Shown here piece by piece: positions 1 to 10,963 of a stretch of DNA of 64,000 nucleotides. A model generated the notes under the pieces. The model saw only the letters and a program-made list of their open reading frames with translations, did not search any database and was not told where the DNA came from. The position numbers and the translations under genes are program-made. The stretch is from Welwitschia mirabilis (Eukaryota > Gnetophyta > Gnetopsida > Welwitschiales), in the NCBI GenBank assembly GCA_051453625.1, contig JBOZIK010000001.1, forward strand, positions 74,206,578 through 74,270,577, read 5' to 3'. Numbering within the stretch: position 1 is the first letter of the stretch; each line of letters opens with the position of its first letter.

Positions 1-107
1 AAATGGAAATCAACATAAAAAAGAAATGAAGAACGACGACCAGAATTTCAAGAAGCATAGGTCAGCACTATCAGAAATAATGAATACATACAAGCATCTA
101 CTAATAC

Positions 108-291
108 CTTACGTAGGAGTGCCCAGACACTAAAGCCAAATGTTCGTTTAAAAGACTTCAACTTGAGGACAAGTTGAACATAAGAAGGAAGGTCTGATGT
201 GGACATCAGATTAGAAAGTCCACCATTCATACTACAAACTCCATGTTTCAATGGAGGAGTCTGCAACTGTTCACCATTTTTGAAATCATGC
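108..291 (-). CDS. Candidate internal exon of an unrecognised gene
   Basis: On the minus strand an open stretch of about 61 codons is bounded by a good 3' splice site (TTTTGCAG, directly upstream of position 291) and a 5' splice site (AAG|GTATTAG, intron starting at 107). The peptide includes SDLPSYVQLVLKLKSFKRT and FGFSVWALLRK. The frame starts after one carried-over base and ends on a whole codon. The composition is richer in G+C than most of the window. I do not recognise the family. Any downstream exons lie off the left edge, and no clear start codon or upstream exon was found. It could equally be an exon of a dead gene or a chance open frame. Confidence 0.35.
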
Positions 292-389
292 CTGCAAAAT
301 CAAAGCTTCTCTGTAACTCTCACCTGCGAACTCCCAACCACCTCTTGAATAATGGAAATATCATGATATTTCTAACACTGAAAGCGCCC

Positions 390-397
390 TATAAATA
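390..397 (+). promoter_or_regulatory. TATA-box-like element
   Basis: TATAAATA sits in a locally G+C-richer context and is followed about 70 bases later by a CT-rich tract (about 463-510), as in many plant 5' leaders. No coding region could be tied to it, so this is only a candidate. Confidence 0.2.
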
Positions 398-1121
398 TGG
401 GGGGAAGATGTAAGAAAGAAAATGCGAAGAAGGATTAATTAAGAAATAGATTTGGTTTTCTCTTTCTGTATTTTCTCTACTGCTTTCTTCTTTCCTCTGT
501 GTTTCCTACTTCGCGTTAATTTAAATGATTTAAATAGGCATGATAAATTGCAATTCCATCAAAGGGTTTAAAAATACAATTTGGAAAGGGATCACATCTT
601 TACCCTTGAAGATTAGACCACACATGTGAGAAATATTAAAAGACTACCCTTGCACAATTAATAGTGGAATTCAGATGAAGTTTTCATTAAATAAGCAATA
701 ATACCATTTTGCCTTCTTGCTTAATGCAAAAGTTAATAACTTTTGTTTAAGTAAAAGTAATGTAAGAGGCCATCATGCCTGTTTTATTTCTCTATCTCGC
801 ATACGGTATAAAGTAAAAGCTAAAAGGTAGAGATAATAAATAATTTTGTATGGTATACATAAAATTTAAAATATAATATATACATATGTTGGTATATCCA
901 TTGGTGACATATGTTTTACACGTAATATTAAAAAGGAATATGTGCCTCATAAAAACTTAAAATATTCCATGATCCCTTATGCTAATTATTTATTACTTGT
1001 AAAGCAACCTACCAATTGTTATTAGATAAATGAGCCTTCCACTTGATACTGCATCTAACCAAAACTCTTGCAATTTTAATGGTTTCTTTATCTAAAAACT
1101 AATAAAGCTATGCTTCGCATT

Positions 1122-1244
1122 TCATGCAATCTGCAGATACAATGCTAGACTACCTTCACATTCTTTGTTAATTTCCTCATCTTTTTCGGGTGTCGAGATT
1201 TCAATGGTTTTATCTGTACAGAAGATGGCTTCAATGGAGAACAT
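1122..1244 (-). other. Short protein-like open stretch, unrecognised
   Basis: A minus-strand frame runs from an ATG at 1244 to a stop at 1122, 40 codons, with a mixed non-repetitive composition (contains DKTIEISTPEKDEEI). A stop lies a few codons upstream in the same frame. It is unlike the low-complexity frames elsewhere in the window and may be a piece of an exon. Function unknown. Confidence 0.15.
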
Positions 1245-1734
1245 AAGTGACTCCTCTCCTTAAGATTTTCTTTTTTCTTTAATGATCAAAAGAATATTCG
1301 GGTGAGAGTTCTACACAAGAGCTTCCAAGTGCTTAAACTGGTTACAACCATAGGGTTCTGCAACTCCACTGTTGTCATCTATAACATTCTTAGAAAATGT
1401 AAGACCTTCTAAACTCAGCATATTAGGCTATTAATGAGAATACAAAGTCGCATCAAGAATCACCTAGCTTTGAAGTTGTGAGGTGATCTCAAGTAACGGG
1501 TTACTATCATTTTTGATGCATTAAAATCCGCGTGTTCTCAACATTGAGTTCTAATCTAGAGCAGAAGAAAGGTCAGTTTTCACTCAATTTGTTTCAAATT
1601 ACCATTGCCTATAGATGGAAGTCCTTTCATTTTTCGAATAATAAATCAAGTACCCAGCATTTCGGTTTTTCTTGCCAAGGTTAAATGCTGCACCTGCGGA
1701 GGTCAACAATAAAGAAGGACCAAGGCTGAATGAA

Positions 1735-1839
1735 TCAATCACTGCATAAGTCATGAAGCTTGTCACATAAGAAGGTCATCAACTCGTCCTCATTGCATAA
1801 AGCTTTAAATTTTGCAAAGAAGTTGGATCTTCGTGGAAT
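1735..1839 (-). other. Short protein-like open stretch, possible terminal exon
   Basis: About 34 minus-strand codons end in a stop at 1735. The peptide ends with KALCNEDELMTFLCDKLHDL, which looks like a genuine C-terminus. There is no convincing acceptor site. Family not recognised. Confidence 0.18.
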
Positions 1840-3102
1840 TCAAGTAAATCTGCCTTTCTGTAAAATTATGAATTACAGAAAGTTCCAATGAAAAGAGAGA
1901 GAAGGAGTGAGCAAGGCAGAGTTAAGCTTGCATTAAAGTGAGCCAAGAGAGATTCAATTCACAATAGAAATTGGGGGAGAAAGACAAAGACCTTAAAAGA
2001 AAAGCAAAACCACAAAGGTGGAAGATATTTTACCATTGATAGAACATGTTTCTTTTATAGAAGCGGCACCTAAAATATACAAGAAAAAGAAGAAGTGACC
2101 CCTACTCCACCCCGTTCTTTAATTCAGAGTATAAACAAAAGCAGCGAGAAGATAGAAGTAGTAATAAGAATTGCAGAAATACTGAAGGCCAGATCATCAC
2201 TAGTTGCTCCGCGGGTAAAGAGAGAAATATTCAGTCAGTAATCCTCTGTTTAACATCAACCCTAGGCAAGTGATTGATGATGACCACCGCGAGAACTGCA
2301 TTCAAATCCTATACAATTTCAGAGTGAACTACGCTATCACATTCTACTCAGATGTTCTTCATATGACTTATTATTATGGAATTAATTATAGATTCCAGTA
2401 TTGTAAGTGTCAAATGATCAGAACAAATGCGCAAGATTCACTGTGCATCAAATCTATCTTCTCACATAACCGCCATTATTTCATAAGCTTCTGAAACCAA
2501 TCCTCACATAAGTAACTTCAAAAAGTCACAGTAACATTAAGAAAGACAGTGATTAAATGGTGGAAATCCTAATTTTCCTAAGTGGAAATGATGAGAAATC
2601 CAAGCAGACCAAGCTGAAAATAGCAAAGGATTAAGAAGCAGGAAAGACGAGTCTCAGAACAAGACCTGCAGAAATGTCATTTGAGCAGATTATCGACAAG
2701 AAAGAAAGGGGCATTGCAGTTCTTGCTTCAGTGATTTAATTTTGAAATTTATTTTACCTTTCCTTAAATGACTCCCAAAATGCCTAGAAAACTAGCTGAC
2801 CTACATGCCATTGGTTGGTTCTATGTTATCAAAGTTTCAAGTATGAAGCAAGTTCTACTGAGCACCTCTAAAATGGGTGTTGCCGGGCATTTTAGTCGGC
2901 ATTTTCTGTACAACTAGTCAGTGTTCACTGGGTATCACTTCATGAATTTTTCGCATTATTGTTTCATAGAACTAGAACGCTTCTTAGGTTGAAACGGACC
3001 TAATGTGCAGGAGAAATAATCATCGCAGGGGAGGAACCTAACCGATGAGATTTCACATTGATGTCACGATGAAGGCATTGAGTTTTTTTTGTTTTTTATT
3101 AG

Positions 3103-3254
3103 ACATCAAATTTCACTGAAGTTAGCAGACAAAATCCAATGCCATGGGTTTTCAAGCACTACACAAAATACTATGCAGCAGGCGCCAAGCTCATTGACAC
3201 TCAAGAGGCATAGGCACAAGCCATTCTCAATAAGGCTTGATTCGCAAAAAAAGA
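3103..3254 (+). other. Candidate exon between strong splice sites
   Basis: A long pyrimidine tract ending TTTTTTATTAG (to 3102) is followed by 152 bases and then the consensus donor GTAAGT at 3255. One frame is fully open. A second frame reads protein-like for about 35 codons (contains PMPWVFKHYTKYYAAGAKLI) before a single TAG. The splice signals are good but I recognise no family, and it may be an exon of a dead gene. Confidence 0.3.
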
Positions 3255-3639
3255 GTAAGTATTCAGTTGGAGCCTCTATCCCATTTTAGGGGTTAAGGTG
3301 CTTGATAAAAATTTTTAGGTTAAACCATTTTGAATTTTCCATGTTCCATCACAAGGATTTGGGCCTGTAATTTCCATAACATTTTCCATTCCAAGCCTTT
3401 GTTTGAATCCTTTGCCTAAACATACATCTGCAATAGACAACGGCCAGCTTACTAAATGGAGAACGGTAATACTACATCACAAGATACATGTAAAAGAAAA
3501 TAAATGAATTTCACTAATCCAAACGAAGACTCATTTGAAGACTCATCCAAAATAGCCTTCTCCCACAGCAATAAACCCTTGTATACCTGCATATAATGTC
3601 AGTACATAGGATTGAGGCGCAGGTTACTTTTCGTGGAAG

Positions 3640-3997
3640 TGGATTTTAGGCTTGGGTTATAGAACTCTCATGATTGAAATTAGGGTTTCTTAGAATGGAG
3701 TTTATAGAAAAGGGAAGTAGTATGGGCCAGAGGAGAGGGAAAGGAGGCACAGACGGCCTTCTTTCTATGAAGGGAGGTGAAGGAGCACTCGGAGGAACAA
3801 CTGAGCCTATCGTAGGATTCCTTGGACTGTTCACCATTACAAGAACTTTTTCCAACTACAAAAGAAGCCACGCTCGCTTACAAACAAGCTGAGAGAATCA
3901 TGTATGAAGGTTGTGCACGGCTAAATTTTCCGGATTCTGAGACCCCTAATTCCTTAACTTCTATGCATAAAAACCCTAACGCTAAAGCTAGCCATTA
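3640..3997 (+). pseudogene. AP2/ERF (DREB2-type) transcription factor pseudogene
   Basis: DREB2 proteins bind the DRE/CRT promoter element through one AP2/ERF domain and drive drought and heat responses. Here a plus-strand frame near 3710-3770 reads EKGSSMGQRRGKGG, which lines up with the basic region just before the AP2 domain of DREB2 proteins (typically KGS..GC.(K/R)GKGG). From 3822 another frame reads KEATLAYKQAERIMYEGCAR then LNFP, the C-terminal helix and end of an AP2 domain. Between them, where the DNA-contacting beta sheet should be, the match moves to a third frame, carries in-frame stops and lacks the WLGTF-type strand. So the sequence is frameshifted and dead. The 3' part is cut by the N run at 3998. 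Subfamily assignment is by motif memory. Confidence 0.7.
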
Positions 3998-4097
3998 NNN
4001 NNNNNNNNNNNNNNNNNNNNNNNNNNNNNNNNNNNNNNNNNNNNNNNNNNNNNNNNNNNNNNNNNNNNNNNNNNNNNNNNNNNNNNNNNNNNNNNNN
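3998..4097. other. Assembly gap (100 N)
   Basis: A run of exactly 100 N, the usual placeholder for a gap of unknown size. It separates the AP2 pseudogene from the family A LTR, so their true distance is unknown. Confidence 0.95.
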
Positions 4098-5768
4098 TAC
4101 CAAAAAGTTTAAGTTCTCAATATAATCTTTAATAAATGCATAAATAAATCTATAATTAAATTTCATATTTCACTGCAATAATATAATCCAAAGAAAGATC
4201 TTTATGATTCATCATTCAAGTACTAAAATACTAAAGAATTCCATAAAACTTACAAAAGATGCATATAATTTAGAAAAGGGAGTTATACTACCAACTATCA
4301 CTTATCTATTAAAACATTATTTAAGAGAAGTATATGATGTCTTTAAATCATAATCATTTAAACTTAGAATAATTCTAGGATATATTAAAATAAACAAGTT
4401 TCATCTTGCAATAATTTTTCAACATGAAAAGGATAAAAACCATCACTTATTTATGTTGTCTTTAGTAATCCTACTCTAGATTTTTTTACCTATCACATAA
4501 GGAATATGGAATGAGAACTATGAAAATTTCACAACTCCTAGTATAATCTAGGCAAGATAAGTAGAGATAAAGATTTTAAAATGTCATGATAAGATAGATG
4601 TACAGTGAGAACTTCAAGAAACAATTTATAGCATAAGAACAACAATCTTATGATTATGAACTGAGAATAATCAATTATAATACCATAATTATTTCAATCC
4701 CTTTCACAGCCACATTTGGTGATCTGTGGATCTCATATGATATTTTTCACATTTCATTTACTTTACTATCTCATTTAGTGATTTGTGAATCGCACTGCCT
4801 CATTCGGCAATCTATGATTCTCATATAATAGTTTTGACATTTCCTTCACTTCACTACCTCATTCGGCGATCTGTGAAGTCCACTACTTCATTCAGTGATC
4901 TGTGGTTAATCTATCATTTTCAGTACCTCATTCAATGATGTACGAGATTATTACTGTCCCTTACGTCACTCAGTGATCTATGAAATATACATAATCATAA
5001 GTTCATAAAGAATCATGACATCAAGAGTAGTATGAAAGAGGAATAATAATGAAGCATTAACTCATGATAATAATAACTTATATCTAGATTATTAAAGACA
5101 TCAAGTAACAAAAAATAGTAGGAGTTAAGATTTAAAATAAGGATTGAATCTACCTAGTTATCAAACATTGCATACATCTATATTTGATTCATAAGAAAAT
5201 ATATACAACAAATACAATAATTGATTACATATAAAACGGGACCAACCAGAAAGTAATAAGGAATATAATCATACTCAAATTTGATCATAGTATTTAAGAA
5301 CTTTAAATTCCTTTCAAGCTTCCAAAGATCCTAGACTTCCTAAGCTCTAAGATTCAAAAGCAAAGTCCTTTCAGAAAAAGAAGCTTGACATGAAGGAAGA
5401 AGAACCCTATTTATAATTAGAAAACATGGGTAAAGTAAAAAGACTCAAGAATATGTAAGAACACCTCATAAGCCAACGGTAATGGTAGGGATCTCATAAC
5501 ACCTCATAAATGCTTGTCTAGCCACTGGGTGCTTAACTAGTATAAAATAATACTTTCTACTATATCACATTTAATCACAATAATGAAGAAAATAAATAAG
5601 CCTCAATAAATTAACATTTTGTCATGCATAAATTCTAGGAAGGTGCAATAATAATACTAAGTAAATAATATCATCACCATTACAAGAATATTCTTAAAGA
5701 TTTCAAAGTAATATTTTAGTCTTTACAAAGACAAAAAGGGGGCTTAAGGAATAGTCTTTAATATAATA
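4098..5768 (-). mobile_element. Family A 3' LTR (left end lost in gap)
   Basis: This stretch aligns along most of its length with 6965-8712. Shared blocks include the 'gtgaaaatttca..tcctagtat' segment near 4525 and 7427, the CTCATTCGGTGATCTGTG tandem array, and the distal block ending ...TTTAATATAATA at 5768 (against ...TTTAATATAACA at 8712). On the minus strand it starts TA (for TG) and runs into the N gap. Identity is moderate, so the insertion is old. It is placed as the 3' LTR because the primer-binding-site copies lie beside the other LTR. Confidence 0.65.
4714..4990. repeat. Tandem array with alternating ~59 and ~29 bp units
   Basis: Each unit begins with a variant of CATTCGGTGATCTGTG and ends CACTACCT. 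The first four units alternate about 59, 29, 59 and 29 bases, and later units are more irregular. The matching array in the other LTR is at 7619-7945. Confidence 0.75.
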
Positions 5769-6760
5769 GGATAAAAACCCCAATGCTAAATCCAATCATT
5801 GCTTAGATTCCTTCCATGACCTAAAATTTTTAAACTTCTCTATTTAAATGGCAATGCTAAGGCCCACTCGATGAGATGCTCATAAAAGAATATCAGAACA
5901 AAGGGATTTACAGGCTTCAAAGAGTAATGGAGCCACCAGATTTGCTTCTGTCAATGCGTCGCTCTGAAGCTTATTTGATTATAGGCCTTGTTTCTTATGC
6001 TCGAATTCCTGCAAGTTAACTTTATCGTCTCAGTGCATTTATGCAGTCATAGTTCAAAACTGACTGTGTCTTGCATTTTCCTTAAGAAGACGAGACGAGG
6101 GAGGTAGTCCGTGAGCAAACTGCTAAGGGAAAGGTCTTGAAGAAGGTAAGGGCTTAGCTTCAACCAGTAACACCAATGATAGTAGGCATTTCCAAAGAAA
6201 GAGATTTGAGGAGGGAAGGCATACTAATGTGTGTCCCCATGCCTAAGGAGATGGCTTCAAGACTTGAGGTGATACGTTTCTTATGCAACAATCCTTAATT
6301 AGTGCCTACAACATAGGTGGCGTTCAAAAGCATGTATAACAGCGTTTCTTCCAATGAGGCCGGTGAGGTTGTTTAGCATAACAAAATAGTTAATGTTTAC
6401 TCCTTGCACAGCCATGGATACCCCTCTATTTCCCCCCTTTTTTTGAAATTTTTTTTTTATGGCTATATTGCTATTCACAAGACTTACGCAATAGTCTAGT
6501 TAGAAATCCCACATAGGTCATCCAAAGGATCTTGAACACATTGAATTATCCATATGGCTCAAAGCCTTCATAGCCTAGGAATAATGATGCAATTATCAAT
6601 TTTCCAATAACTTCCTAACAACTTTGTTAATGTAATTACTATAGTGGAAAGATTATTGTATATGTGTTTGTGTGTGTATATTTATGTATGTATGTTTATA
6701 AATACATGTTTTTCCTTTAAAAACAATTTCTTAGTTTTAGCAATAATTATGCATAACTAA
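5769..6760 (-). mobile_element. Family A internal region, gene-like, no retroelement ORF
   Basis: About 1 kb lies between the two family A LTRs. No gag, protease, RT or integrase motif is visible, so the element is non-autonomous (LARD/TRIM-like). Its composition is more balanced than that of the LTRs. On the plus strand a 51-codon frame around 5865-6019 (contains KEYQNKGIYRLQRVMEPPDL) ends in TAA, and a second open stretch lies around 6085-6150. Neither is recognised. They may be captured host sequence or may come from the parent element. A pyrimidine-rich run occurs at 6420-6446, and a TG-rich run (tgtgtgtgta, tatgtatgtatg) at 6660-6695. Confidence 0.4.
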
Positions 6761-6784
6761 ATTTCTACGGTTGGAAATCATCAA

Positions 6785-6985
6785 ACCTGACGCTCTATTA
6801 CCAAAATATAAAACCCCAAATTTCTGCGGTTGGAAACCTTCAAACCCAATGCTTTGATACCAAAATATAAAACCCAAATTTCTATAATAAAAAAACTCAA
6901 ACTCACTAGGATACGAAAATGTAACTTCCACTCTGTTAGGATCGAAAGATGTTACTTTTGAAGATGTAACACCCAACGTTTTACA
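6785..6985 (-). repeat. Tandem copies of the primer-binding-site / LTR edge (family A)
   Basis: Reading the plus strand, 'gctctattaccaaaatataaaacccc', 'gctttgataccaaaatataaaaccc', 'ggatacgaaaatgtaact' and 'gatgtaacaccc' follow each other at roughly 40-60 bp. Each is the complement of a tRNA-iMet-type primer-binding site (GCTCTGATACCA) joined to the start of the LTR. The tandem arrangement also occurs in family C. Confidence 0.6.
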
Positions 6986-8712
6986 ACCGAAAAACATTAC
7001 TTTACTTAATATGACCTCTTTTACATGAAGCAATAAATGTTCCTTTTTTAAAAAGTAACCTGGAATAATAATGACTAATTTATAATAAATAAAACTTATG
7101 AAAAGTATTCTCATAATCATAGCCAAGAACTACAAATTTCATTTCAAGATATATTCTTAAGAAATTTTTGCAAGAGATGCATAGTCAAACTTCATATTTC
7201 AATAAAATAATATCTCAAGAAAGATGTACATAATCCAACATTCAATGTATTTTCAAGATAATTATATTACAAAGGAATTCATGATTTTCAACAGGTATAC
7301 ATGGCTCACTCCCAAACAATTTCTTAACATAAAATGGAAGTGATAATCTCCTCTTTTCTTTGCCCTCCTTGGTAATCAAGCTCCAGTTTTATCACCTGTT
7401 AAATACAAAAATTATGTAGTGAGAATTGTGAAAATTTCATAGCTCCCAGTATGGTCCAAGTAAGGCTAGGCAAGATAGGCAAGGATTTTCAAGGATTAAG
7501 ATAGAGAAGATAAGTAAGGACTTCAAGAAAATAAGATAAATCATGAAACACCAACCTTATAATTATGAAATGAGAATAATCAATATATACTTTTCATATA
7601 TCTCAATAACTTCACTGCGTCATTCGGTATCTGTAAAGCCCCCTTCCTCATTTGGTGATCTGTGGTTCTCATATAATATTTCATATTTCTCTGCACTACC
7701 TCATTCGATAATTTGTGAAGTCCTCTACCTCATCTAGTAATCTGTGGTTCTCATATAAATACATTTTCACATATCATTAACTCCACTACCTCATTTGGTG
7801 ATCTGTGAAGTCCACTGCCTCATTTGATAATCTTTGGTCAATCTAATATCTCCACTACCTTGTTTGGCATCTATAGGATTCTCACTTCATTGCCACATCC
7901 AGTAACCTGTGAAGCTCATTGCCTCATTCAGCGATCTATGGAATCACATAACCCTCAGTTCAAGAATCACAAAAATAAGAGAAGTATAATAAAGTTTAAT
8001 CACGAAACATCAACTCACATCAAGAATAATATAACATCAAGACATCGAGTAGAGAAGGTGATAGAAGTTAAGACTTGGAACAAGACTAATTTTATTTTTA
8101 CCAAGCATCACACAATTTTAGATTCATTTCACAAGAATATAAACAAGACAAACTCATTAACGGAATGCATATAAAGAAAGGTTCAATAAGGAAGCAAGAA
8201 AGAATAAAACCATACCTTGATTATAATAAAGATTCAAGAAATTCTAAAGATTTCCAAGGCTCGAATGTTTAAAGACTTATCAAAACTCCAAGGTTCGATA
8301 GTGAAGGATTCTCCAAAACCAAAAGTGAGGGGAAAAGGAGGAAGAGTGTCATATTTATAACTGAGGTCTGGTGGAATGTAAAGGTTATGAGAATATAAAG
8401 ACAAAACATCATAAAGAAGGGTGGTTAAGGTGGTACAGATTACATAACATCTCATAAAGGCTTGTCTGCCACCAGACGGTTCAATAATATTAAAAAAATT
8501 ATTTTCTATTCCATCACATTTAATCATGATAATCAAGAAAAACAATAAGCCTTCACAATTAATATTTAATCATACATAAATTCTAGGAAGATCCAACAAT
8601 AATAAAAGCAAATGAAATCATCACCACTACATGAACATTCTTGAAGATTATAAAATAATATTTTTACCTTTACAAGACAAAAGGAACTCAAAGCACAATC
8701 TTTAATATAACA
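6965..8712 (-). mobile_element. Family A 5' LTR
   Basis: An LTR of about 1.75 kb with TGTAACACCC at its left end and ...TATAACA at its right end, so on the minus strand it reads TGTTATA...TGTTACA. The primer-binding-site copies at its left side show that the element runs toward lower coordinates. It contains the tandem array at 7619-7945. The bases just outside are ACTCC (8713-8717). The partner target-site copy would lie in the N gap at 3998. Confidence 0.65.
7619..7945. repeat. Tandem array with alternating long and short units
   Basis: About nine units begin with variants of CATTTGGTGATCTGTG and alternate between longer (about 53-61 bp) and shorter (about 29 bp) forms. It is homologous to the array at 4714-4990 with a different number of units. 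Confidence 0.75.
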
Positions 8713-8717
8713 ACTCC

Positions 8718-9255
8718 TCACTAACATAACATTTATATCAATTGGAGATTTAAAAATAAAAGATGGTGCAAAAATTTTATAACTAAAAGTAATATTAATG
8801 CAACACATTAATTTACCCAATATCAAAACCACTAACTTTGCCATTTAAGATCATAATTACTAAGGATTACAACAAAATAATATTATATCTAATACAACAT
8901 GAAGATTTTTTTAAAGCATAAAATTTTCTAGAATATAAATACAAATAACTACATTAGCTTATAAACTCTATAGTAGCAAAATTATTTAAATTTAGTTTTT
9001 AAGCAAATCTTTGGACCTTAAAATTCTAGACGTGACAATTTCCTAATAGAGTTCTTGATAAGATATAAAAAAACTTGTTGAGAAATTACTAAACAAACAT
9101 CCAAAAATGTCTCATACGATAACAAAGGAAATTCATAAGATAATAAAATAAATTAATTAGAAATCATTCTTTTTAATGTAACTCCTAATAGATTAACTAG
9201 ACGTAATTCTCTATAGCTTTAAAACACTGTGTATGTCTATTTTTCTTGGTTATTC
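8718..9255. other. Anonymous AT-rich DNA
   Basis: No coding motif, tandem repeat or LTR boundary was recognised between the family A LTR and the kinase-like scrap. Confidence 0.5.
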
Positions 9256-9258
9256 TAG

Positions 9259-9345
9259 CTTCTGTAGCTACAAGAACTGTAGCATATAGGGCACCAGAAT
9301 TGAATGAGAAATGTGCCTATGCCAAGCACAATTATCCAATGGGAT
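9259..9345 (+). pseudogene. Scrap resembling a receptor-like kinase exon (APE motif)
   Basis: A pyrimidine-rich acceptor (TTTTTCTTGGTTATTCTAG, ending 9258) is followed by a frame reading SVATRTVAYRAPELNEKCAY. The YRAPEL core matches kinase subdomain VIII, the activation-segment end, as found in plant receptor-like kinases. The frame leaves the kinase pattern after about 25 codons, and no other subdomain is seen nearby. It is a fragment at best, and the match is short enough to be chance. Confidence 0.3.
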
Positions 9346-9963
9346 CAAAAAAGAAAAAAATGATAATTAATTAAAAGAGAAAAAGGATAAAAAGAATATG
9401 AGTACTGAGAAGTGATGACTTAAAGTGAAGAAAAGAGCACACACAACAATGGACTCCACCCAATCACTGGCATGCCAATATCAACAACAATCAAAAGAGT
9501 TTTAATTTATGCACAAACATATATTAGGAGTAGATATAGGTTTTTTAGTAATACTAGTATAGATTTTTGTATTGGATTCTTTCACTACCACCATGAAAAC
9601 TGATGGAACTCTAATGTGGGAATTAGGGTTTTAACTTTGTCCACTATAATTGCCCTTCATAATGACATAAAACTATAGACTTGGAATATTTCCTGTTCTT
9701 ATGTTATGATTAAATATTTTAAGGGTCAGTTCAAGTGTTCACTTATCAAGATGCTCCACTCAATAGAAAAAATATGGGATGCATGCATGAAAGGATTTGT
9801 TTATGAGATATACCCATTTTCAAGGTCACACATGAGTTCTCTTTGAGTGTGTTGCTTATTGCCTTATTAGGGACATACCCAAGTGTGCCTGCTATTATAA
9901 TAGCTCTAATATTGAAACATTAATGGCTTTACAACCATTATTATTAGTGAAACTTCAACCTAA
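9346..9963. other. Anonymous DNA
   Basis: I see no gene, LTR boundary or tandem repeat here. It may belong to the internal region of the family C element whose primer-binding site starts at 9964. Confidence 0.4.
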
Positions 9964-10086
9964 GGCTCTGATACCAAATTATAAAATCCACATTTTATAT
10001 AGCTAAAAACTTTAACTTGATGATGCTTTGATATCAAAATGTAATGTCCTAAAATAAAAAACTTCATGCTTATTCTGATACCGAAA
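9964..10086 (-). repeat. Triplicated primer-binding site / LTR edge (family C)
   Basis: GGCTCTGATACCA at 9964-9976 is the exact complement of the first 13 bases of a tRNA-iMet primer-binding site. Degenerate copies follow at 10025-10036 (gctttgatatca) and near 10072-10082 (ttctgatacc), each followed by LTR-start-like sequence. The spacing is about 50-60 bp. Confidence 0.65.
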
Positions 10087-10963
10087 TATAACATTCTAAA
10101 TTTTAGCCCAAAAGCTATAAATGTTACTTAACCATCTAATTTATTAAGAATTATTTGGTATAAATAATCTTAACTACATGTTGTCTCAAATATATAATCT
10201 ATGACATAATAAATCTATAAACACAACATAAGCATATAACTTTTGCTTTAAGGGAGGTTAAGTAAACACTTGTAATTCGTAAATTAGAAAAAAAGATAAT
10301 TACATTCCAATAATATTCTTGTATCTATAAGTCTTCTTTAAATAAATCTAAACACAATATCCATATTTACATAAATATTCCAAATTATTAGGACATCCAA
10401 AATCCTTCAAATAAATACATGCATCTAAATAATAAGCATGAAAATTACACTCAATCCATCTTGCATCAGTTAGCTTATTCTAAGGTCTTCCTTCATAGTA
10501 GATCCTATGCATGTAAGCATGGCATGAGAACTTTAATCTTCATAGGTCCCAGTATGATCCATGGCAAGTTTTAGATTAGGGATTCCAAGCACAAGATAGG
10601 ATTCTAAAGAAGAATCAAAATGTAACCAAGATAATCTAAGAATACAATGCCAAACACTCCAAGTTGTACTTTCAAACAATCCAAAATGCATTACAAGATG
10701 TGACTAAAATCACAATTTTAATTTATCTAGTTACAGTCATGTAGGGGAGGACCATTTTCTTCTTTTACTTTTTGTAGGTAATTTATAGTAATCTAGATGC
10801 ATATAACTAGAGGATGTCAATTTACTCCCTTTACTCTCTAGAGGTAATTTACTATAATCCAAACCAACACATCTAGAGGGGATTCATTTATTCCCTTTAC
10901 TCTTTAGAGGAAGTTTTCAACAATTTAAAATGTATCAATACAGGTCAACAAAAGATCATAATC
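10087..10963 (-). mobile_element. Family C LTR, right end lost in gap
   Basis: The LTR starts near TATAACATTC after the primer-binding-site copies. The stretch 10440-10640 matches the reverse complement of 56090-56260 (shared 'ggcatgagaac', 'catgtaagcatgg', 'cttgccat..catactggga' blocks). The block 10500-10570 also resembles family A at 7427-7480, so A and C are related. Three ~57 bp tandem units (ctctagagg...tttactcc type) lie at 10741-10915. Confidence 0.55.
10741..10915. repeat. Three ~57 bp tandem units in the family C LTR
   Basis: Units read like '(c)tagaggggattcatttattcccttta' followed by 'ctctagaggtaatttactataatcc'. A diverged reverse-strand counterpart is visible near 56030-56070 in the other family C LTR. 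Confidence 0.6.

Larger units (their letters stand above)
292..3640. other. Gene-like, non-repetitive DNA without a defined gene
   Basis: Apart from the candidate exons listed separately, this stretch has no LTR, tandem repeat or recognisable coding domain. Its base composition is more balanced than the rest of the window. It reads like intron or gene-flank DNA, perhaps belonging to the minus-strand exon at 108-291 or the AP2 relic at 3640. Confidence 0.3.

Noticed and set aside
4714-7945. CRISPR-like array (short repeated unit with intervening sequence)
   Set aside because: The intervening sequences are themselves repeats, the array sits in an LTR with a diverged partner, and the genome is a plant.
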